Assembly: GCF_022458985.1 (NCBI RefSeq)
Contig: NC_061773.1
Span: forward strand, 25,826,001-25,890,000
Source of the DNA: Mugil cephalus
Taxonomy: Eukaryota; Chordata; Actinopteri; Mugiliformes; Mugilidae
Reading direction: 5' to 3'
DNA: 64,000 nucleotides
Below the pieces are notes generated by a model, which was given only the letters and a program-made list of their open reading frames with translations, searched no databases and had not been told where the DNA came from. The translations under genes were made by a program, and so were the position numbers. This document shows positions 60,301-64,000 of the stretch, piece after piece; position 1 is the stretch's first letter, and each line of letters begins with the position of its first letter.

Positions 60301-63300
60301 GTCGTTGGAAATCACTGTTAAGCATTTTTGAGGTGTTGTGGGCGTAACTTAACAAAACATTGGTGAAGGGAGGTGCCCACTTGAAAAACCCCAATGACGG
60401 GCTACATACTGCCTACTGCTGTTGGCTAGGCTAGTTAGCTGGTGTCTTATTGTTGGTTGCTAGCTGGTAGCTGACTGCTAGCCTGCTAGTTGTTTTTGTT
60501 TGTTTGTTTTTTCAGTTGGACAGGGCTTCCAAATGTGTCTTGCCACGAATCTTGGCACAAGGGAGAAGTGTTGGTTGACATGCAGTAGTCGCATACTCCA
60601 TCACGTCTTAGAGAAAACTGTCAGGGTGGTTGAAATACTGGCATTTCCCACTCATACTCTACTTGGGGACGGATTATATAGGCCTACTGCTGTCGGCTAG
60701 GCTAGTTAGCTGGTGTCTTCTTGTTGGTTGCTAGCTGGTAGCTGGCTGCTAGCCTGCTGGCTGGTTTTCAGTTGGACTGGGCCTCTAAATGTGTTTTGCC
60801 TCAGATCTTGGCACAAGGGATTGTAACATCTTATCCTGTGTAATAATGAATGTTGGGAAAACACACTTTATATTCTATAATGTACCCAAGCTAGTGAAGT
60901 TCTCTCATCTTTTGCTTCTCCGATACGTTTGATACCAATCCCTGTACATAGAATACACACACCTGTCTTTTTTTTAGTGCAGATAAGACCAGTTGAAAAC
61001 ATTTGGTGCCAGTACAGACCCAGATACCTCCAGGTAACAGATAAATTTAGCAAACTCATTTCATCATATTGTCCGCTGTAGACTTTACACTTTATACATG
61101 AGGGAAACTGGCAGGCACCAGCTAAATGTAAACAGTACGTGTTTGCGATGACACACTGCGTGGCCAAAATCCACAAACCACAAAAAAAAAAGTTCCCCAC
61201 AGAATCACTTTTAACCTAAAAAATTTGAGAGCACTTTACTGCCAGGATCTTTATCACCTGAGATAAGATAAAGTTCAAAACGCTCAAAATGTAAATAATG
61301 TACGAGGAGTCAGCGCAGGACCTGAGGTAGTTGTGGTTGTGGGTGGGTTTTATTTTACTGACATGTCTGCAACCCTTTGCATAAAAGATGATTCAGAGAT
61401 AATGTCTCTGAATCAGAGGTACATGTCTGGGTTTTGTACAGAATCGGAGTTTCCAGACCAGGTGCATTGGTCTAATTGTTACAGGCTAAATTGCCACAAT
61501 AAATTACTGAATTTTACTGATTTTACTGTAATATTCCAAATATAATACTTTAATTTAGTGTATCACTATGAAATAGATGCTACTATTACTACTGCTACTA
61601 TTAGAAGTACAGTATATTAATGGATAATAAGTGCATTACTTTTACAATTACATTTACAGTAATTTACTGCACAATTAGTGTGAAAGTACTGCAATTATTA
61701 GCCAGTAATTTACTGTAAATGTAACAGTATATGCCTGTCTCACTGTGTGCCCTCTGGAAAAGAGTAAACTACTTTATGTCTGTGAAGGTTCTCAGTCATC
61801 CAGGTCATGGTAATCCAAAAAAGCGTTGAATAAGGTCAGCTGGACTTGTAGAATTTCTTGAAGACGTCCAGCTGACCTTATTCAACGCTTTTTTGGAGTA
61901 AACTACTTTACCATTCTCCTTCTAATCACGCTGGACATTTAATCTTGAAAGATGTATTTAATGTTCCACAGTTACAGGATTGTTGCTGTGCATTACATCC
62001 TGTCAGCTGTGCCTTCCCTTTACCTCTAGTTACCTCAGTTGAAAGCAGATTTAATTATAAGTTTTGTGTCTACACTGGTGCATGAGTCGAGACACGTAGC
62101 CGGCCTTTATGTCGTAACACTCAGCGAGCCAGGGGAGAACTTTTCCCTGCAGGGGGAACCAGCGCAGCGTTCGTGTGCATGAGCATGACGTGAAGAGCAG
62201 CACGTGAAGAGCAGATGATGATTTCAGTGTAGTGAGTGGAAGTTAATGTCAGAAGCCGTTATTCCTGGAAAAACGGCTGGGTTTGAATTTTACGAGTTTG
62301 CTCAGATTTGGTGAAAACCTGCCCGGGCTTTTAGATTTCCTGCTGCTCTGGACACTATGTGTCCTGCTCAGTGACACGGTTTATCTACGTGGCATGGCAG
62401 AGAGCCCAGATTAAAGGTTCATCTCAGGTCCATTGGTCAGTGTTTCACGGTGGCACAATTTCGCACGTGCGTGGAAGCCTGTAGCCTTGATTTCGTGTCT
62501 TTTGTTTCTCCCAGAGGAAAATGAAGTGCTGTCCATGTGACTCCAGGAACCCAAACAGTCAGCTGGCCCACACTGTGAAGGAGGTCCTGTCTACCTCTGC
62601 ACCAGATAGATGGTGGCAGTCCAGGAAAGGTGAGGAATGAAAAGAAAAGGACGGTATATATGCAGGAAAAACTGCAGACGATTGTTAAAACATCATCAAT
62701 TGTCATTTGCCTCTTTACTTTCTATAACTAGAGGCGCACTATGAGGCGCCCTAACCAGCAGGGGGCGTGTGATGTAACTTAAATCTGTGCTAAACAGAGA
62801 ATAGTGTTGCTTTTATTAAATCAAACAGTTGCTGCTAATACTGTAATAATGTTCTGTCTCCTGCAGACCCAAGTCCGGTTACTCTCCAGCTGGACCTCCA
62901 AAACATGTTCCAGCTTGACAACCTGGTGCTCAGCTTCAAGGTACGTTCGTGTTTTAATCCCGATTAACTGAATCTGAACTGTCACATATGCAAAAATCCC
63001 ACAAATATGGGAAAACTATTTTCTCTGTAATTATTTGGAAAACATATTTCCTTAAAGGTTCATGTAAAAACTGTAAATTATATAATTTATTTTTTCTATT
63101 TTATCCTGCAGGGACCCCGTCCCAGTGCCCTGGTCATAGAGAGGACGCTGGATAATGGGCGGACGTGGCAACCAGCTCTCTACATGGCTACAAACTGTCA
63201 ACAATCGTTTCCTGGAGTCCCCACAGCGACTCCTCTCACCCTGGACCGGACATACTGCTACACACTCCCCCCTACTGGAACAAACCCATACCAGGATCAC

Positions 63301-63901
63301 AGGGTAAGAACAGGCGATTCTGCAACTTCACTTTATTTTTATTTTGTTTTGTCCACATTTTTCATGATGGAAATTAGCACTTTTACCACCAGTTCAATGT
63401 AGAATGTTCATTACACAAGCATTTTTTTTTATCACCACACAAACACATAACACACCTGATGCATGGAACCTATGGGAACGCATCAACAAATGTCACTAAT
63501 ATCACTGAGCAGCACAAAACGTGTGATGTGTGACGGCTAAATGATGACGTTTCTCCTCTTCCCCAGATTGAGTTCAGTCCTTTGCGTCAGTACGCCTACG
63601 TCTCAGCTCCCGACAGCCAAAAGATTGAAGGTGAGTCTTTCTCAGGTCATCGTGGGTTTTAACTGAAAAGGGTTCGAGTCCGTTTCATGGTGACCAAACG
63701 GCCGGTTCGTCCACAGACGTGTCCGGGTTAACGGGGCTGAGGGTGAGGCTGATGGAGCTGGGCGACGTCCCCCGTCTACCAGGCAGAGCTCTCAGCAGGT
63801 TTTACGCCCTGAAGGAGATGAAGGTGATGGGCAGCTGCATGTGCCACGGACACGCCAACCGATGCCTGCAAGACAGCAACCTGCTGCCCAACGGCATACA
63901 G
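57375..63901 (+). CDS. lamb3: Laminin subunit beta-3, first seven exons (gene continues past right edge)
   Basis: Coding exons 57375-57399, 58151-58305, 62515-62629, 62867-62940, 63112-63303, 63567-63630 and 63717-63901 join in consistent phase for 270 residues. Exon 1 gives the signal peptide start MRILLLLA. The rest is the laminin N-terminal (domain VI): [66 protein letters not shown]. The first Cys residues of an EGF-like LE module ([12 protein letters not shown]) follow. Laminin beta-3 forms laminin-332 with alpha-3 and gamma-2 in epithelial basement membranes, secreted via the ER. The divergent g0s2 neighbour, as next to human LAMB3, supports beta-3 over beta-1 or beta-2. The later LE and coiled-coil domains lie outside the window. 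Intron 2 is long (58306-62514) and repeat-rich. Confidence 0.87.
57400..58150 (+). other. lamb3 intron 1
   Basis: T-rich at its start (57410-57435). No exon or repeat recognised. Confidence 0.45.
58306..60410. other. lamb3 intron 2, first half, nothing recognised
   Basis: No exon-like sequence. A t-rich tract near 60021-60067 is the only low-complexity feature noted. Open frames at 58384-58880 are not protein-like. Confidence 0.4.
60411..60563 (+). repeat. Local duplication in lamb3 intron 2, unit 1
   Basis: gcctactgctgttggctaggctagttagctgg...cagttggacagggcttccaaatgtg...cttggcacaaggg. Nearly the same run follows at 60682-60819. The interior is rich in gctag words. Confidence 0.85.
60682..60819 (+). 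repeat. Local duplication in lamb3 intron 2, unit 2
   Basis: Second copy, offset 271 bp, with a small deletion in the gttttt tract and scattered substitutions. Confidence 0.85.
61480..61735. mobile_element. MITE-like sequence with ttacagtaaattactg inverted repeats
   Basis: The arms ttacatttacagtaatttactg (61648-61669) and cagtaatttactgtaaatgtaa (61703-61724) are inverted with 21 of 22 matches. Related attactgaattttactg words extend to the left. Boundaries are uncertain. Confidence 0.5.
61762..61910. mobile_element. Small insertion with perfect 32-bp hairpin and 15-bp flanking repeat
   Basis: Direct repeats gagtaaactacttta at 61762-61776 and 61896-61910 flank a segment with tgaaggttctcagtcatccaggtcatg, then the inverted repeat 61814-61845 / 61866-61897 (32 of 32 pairs, 20-nt loop). 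The loop text caagaaattctacaag is known to me from fish retroelement 3' ends. This looks like a retro-insertion in a fold-back form. Confidence 0.7.
61911..62514. other. lamb3 intron 2, last part, nothing recognised
   Basis: No repeat or exon recognised before the exon 3 acceptor. Confidence 0.4.
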
Positions 63902-63926
63902 GTAGGTTGGAGGGACATTTTATCGA

Positions 63927-64000
63927 CTGTGTCGATCAGACATAACATTATGACCACCTGCAGGGGTGGTCCTATCGGTGGAGGGGAGGGGCCTCTGTGC
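63927..64000 (+). mobile_element. Start of a gatcagccacaacattaaaacc-family MITE, cut by the window edge
   Basis: gtgtcgatcagacataacattatgaccacctgcaggggtgg matches the left end of 47573-47985. It lies just after lamb3 exon 7. The rest is outside the window. Confidence 0.6.

Overview
The window is nuclear DNA of a ray-finned (teleost) fish, most likely a percomorph. Genes are split into many short exons with GT-AG introns. Protein sequences match vertebrate families, and the non-coding DNA is full of typical fish elements: Tc1-like transposons, hAT-type MITEs, Rex1/L2-like LINE fossils, tRNA-SINE-like copies and tetranucleotide microsatellites. No bacterial-type operon, CRISPR array, rRNA or tRNA gene was seen. 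The species cannot be fixed from the sequence alone.

Five protein-coding genes are supported. (1) 7817-8167, minus: first coding exon of a CAPS/CADPS-family priming factor for dense-core vesicle exocytosis. Everything to its left (1-7816) is then probably its first intron. (2) 14754-30631, plus: a complete 11-exon nicotinamide phosphoribosyltransferase gene (nampt family, 493 aa) with a divergent glycine loop near the active site. (3) 36088-43573, plus: a complete five-exon ldlrad2-type receptor (signal peptide, CUB, LDL-A, transmembrane segment, Cys-rich tail, 378 aa). (4) 51098-51481, minus: g0s2, a small inhibitor of adipose triglyceride lipase, with a 5' non-coding exon and a TATA box. 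(5) 57375 to beyond the right edge, plus: the first seven exons of a laminin beta-3 gene (lamb3). g0s2 and lamb3 are divergently transcribed neighbours, as in human 1q32, which supports both names. The human counterparts of the other genes lie on several other chromosomes, so the block is a mosaic of vertebrate synteny.

The genes do not form one pathway. nampt (NAD salvage) and g0s2 (lipolysis control) are metabolic, the CADPS gene is neurosecretory, lamb3 is basement membrane, and ldlrad2 is a poorly characterised membrane receptor-like protein.

Most of the remaining sequence is transposon debris. The best-preserved element is a Tc1-like transposon in nampt intron 2 (20943-22549). It has about 205-bp terminal repeats differing at only about two positions, and a transposase broken by one extra A. 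Older fossils include three further Tc1-like remnants, a Rex1-like LINE interrupted by a hAT element with an 8-bp target duplication, several MITE families present as repeated copies, a long foldback element at 46.0-46.7 kb, and a perfect 32-bp hairpin flanked by a 15-bp direct repeat in lamb3 intron 2. I found no convincing novel multi-gene system. The findings worth follow-up are the altered nampt loop, the nested elements, and a few unusual structures listed below.
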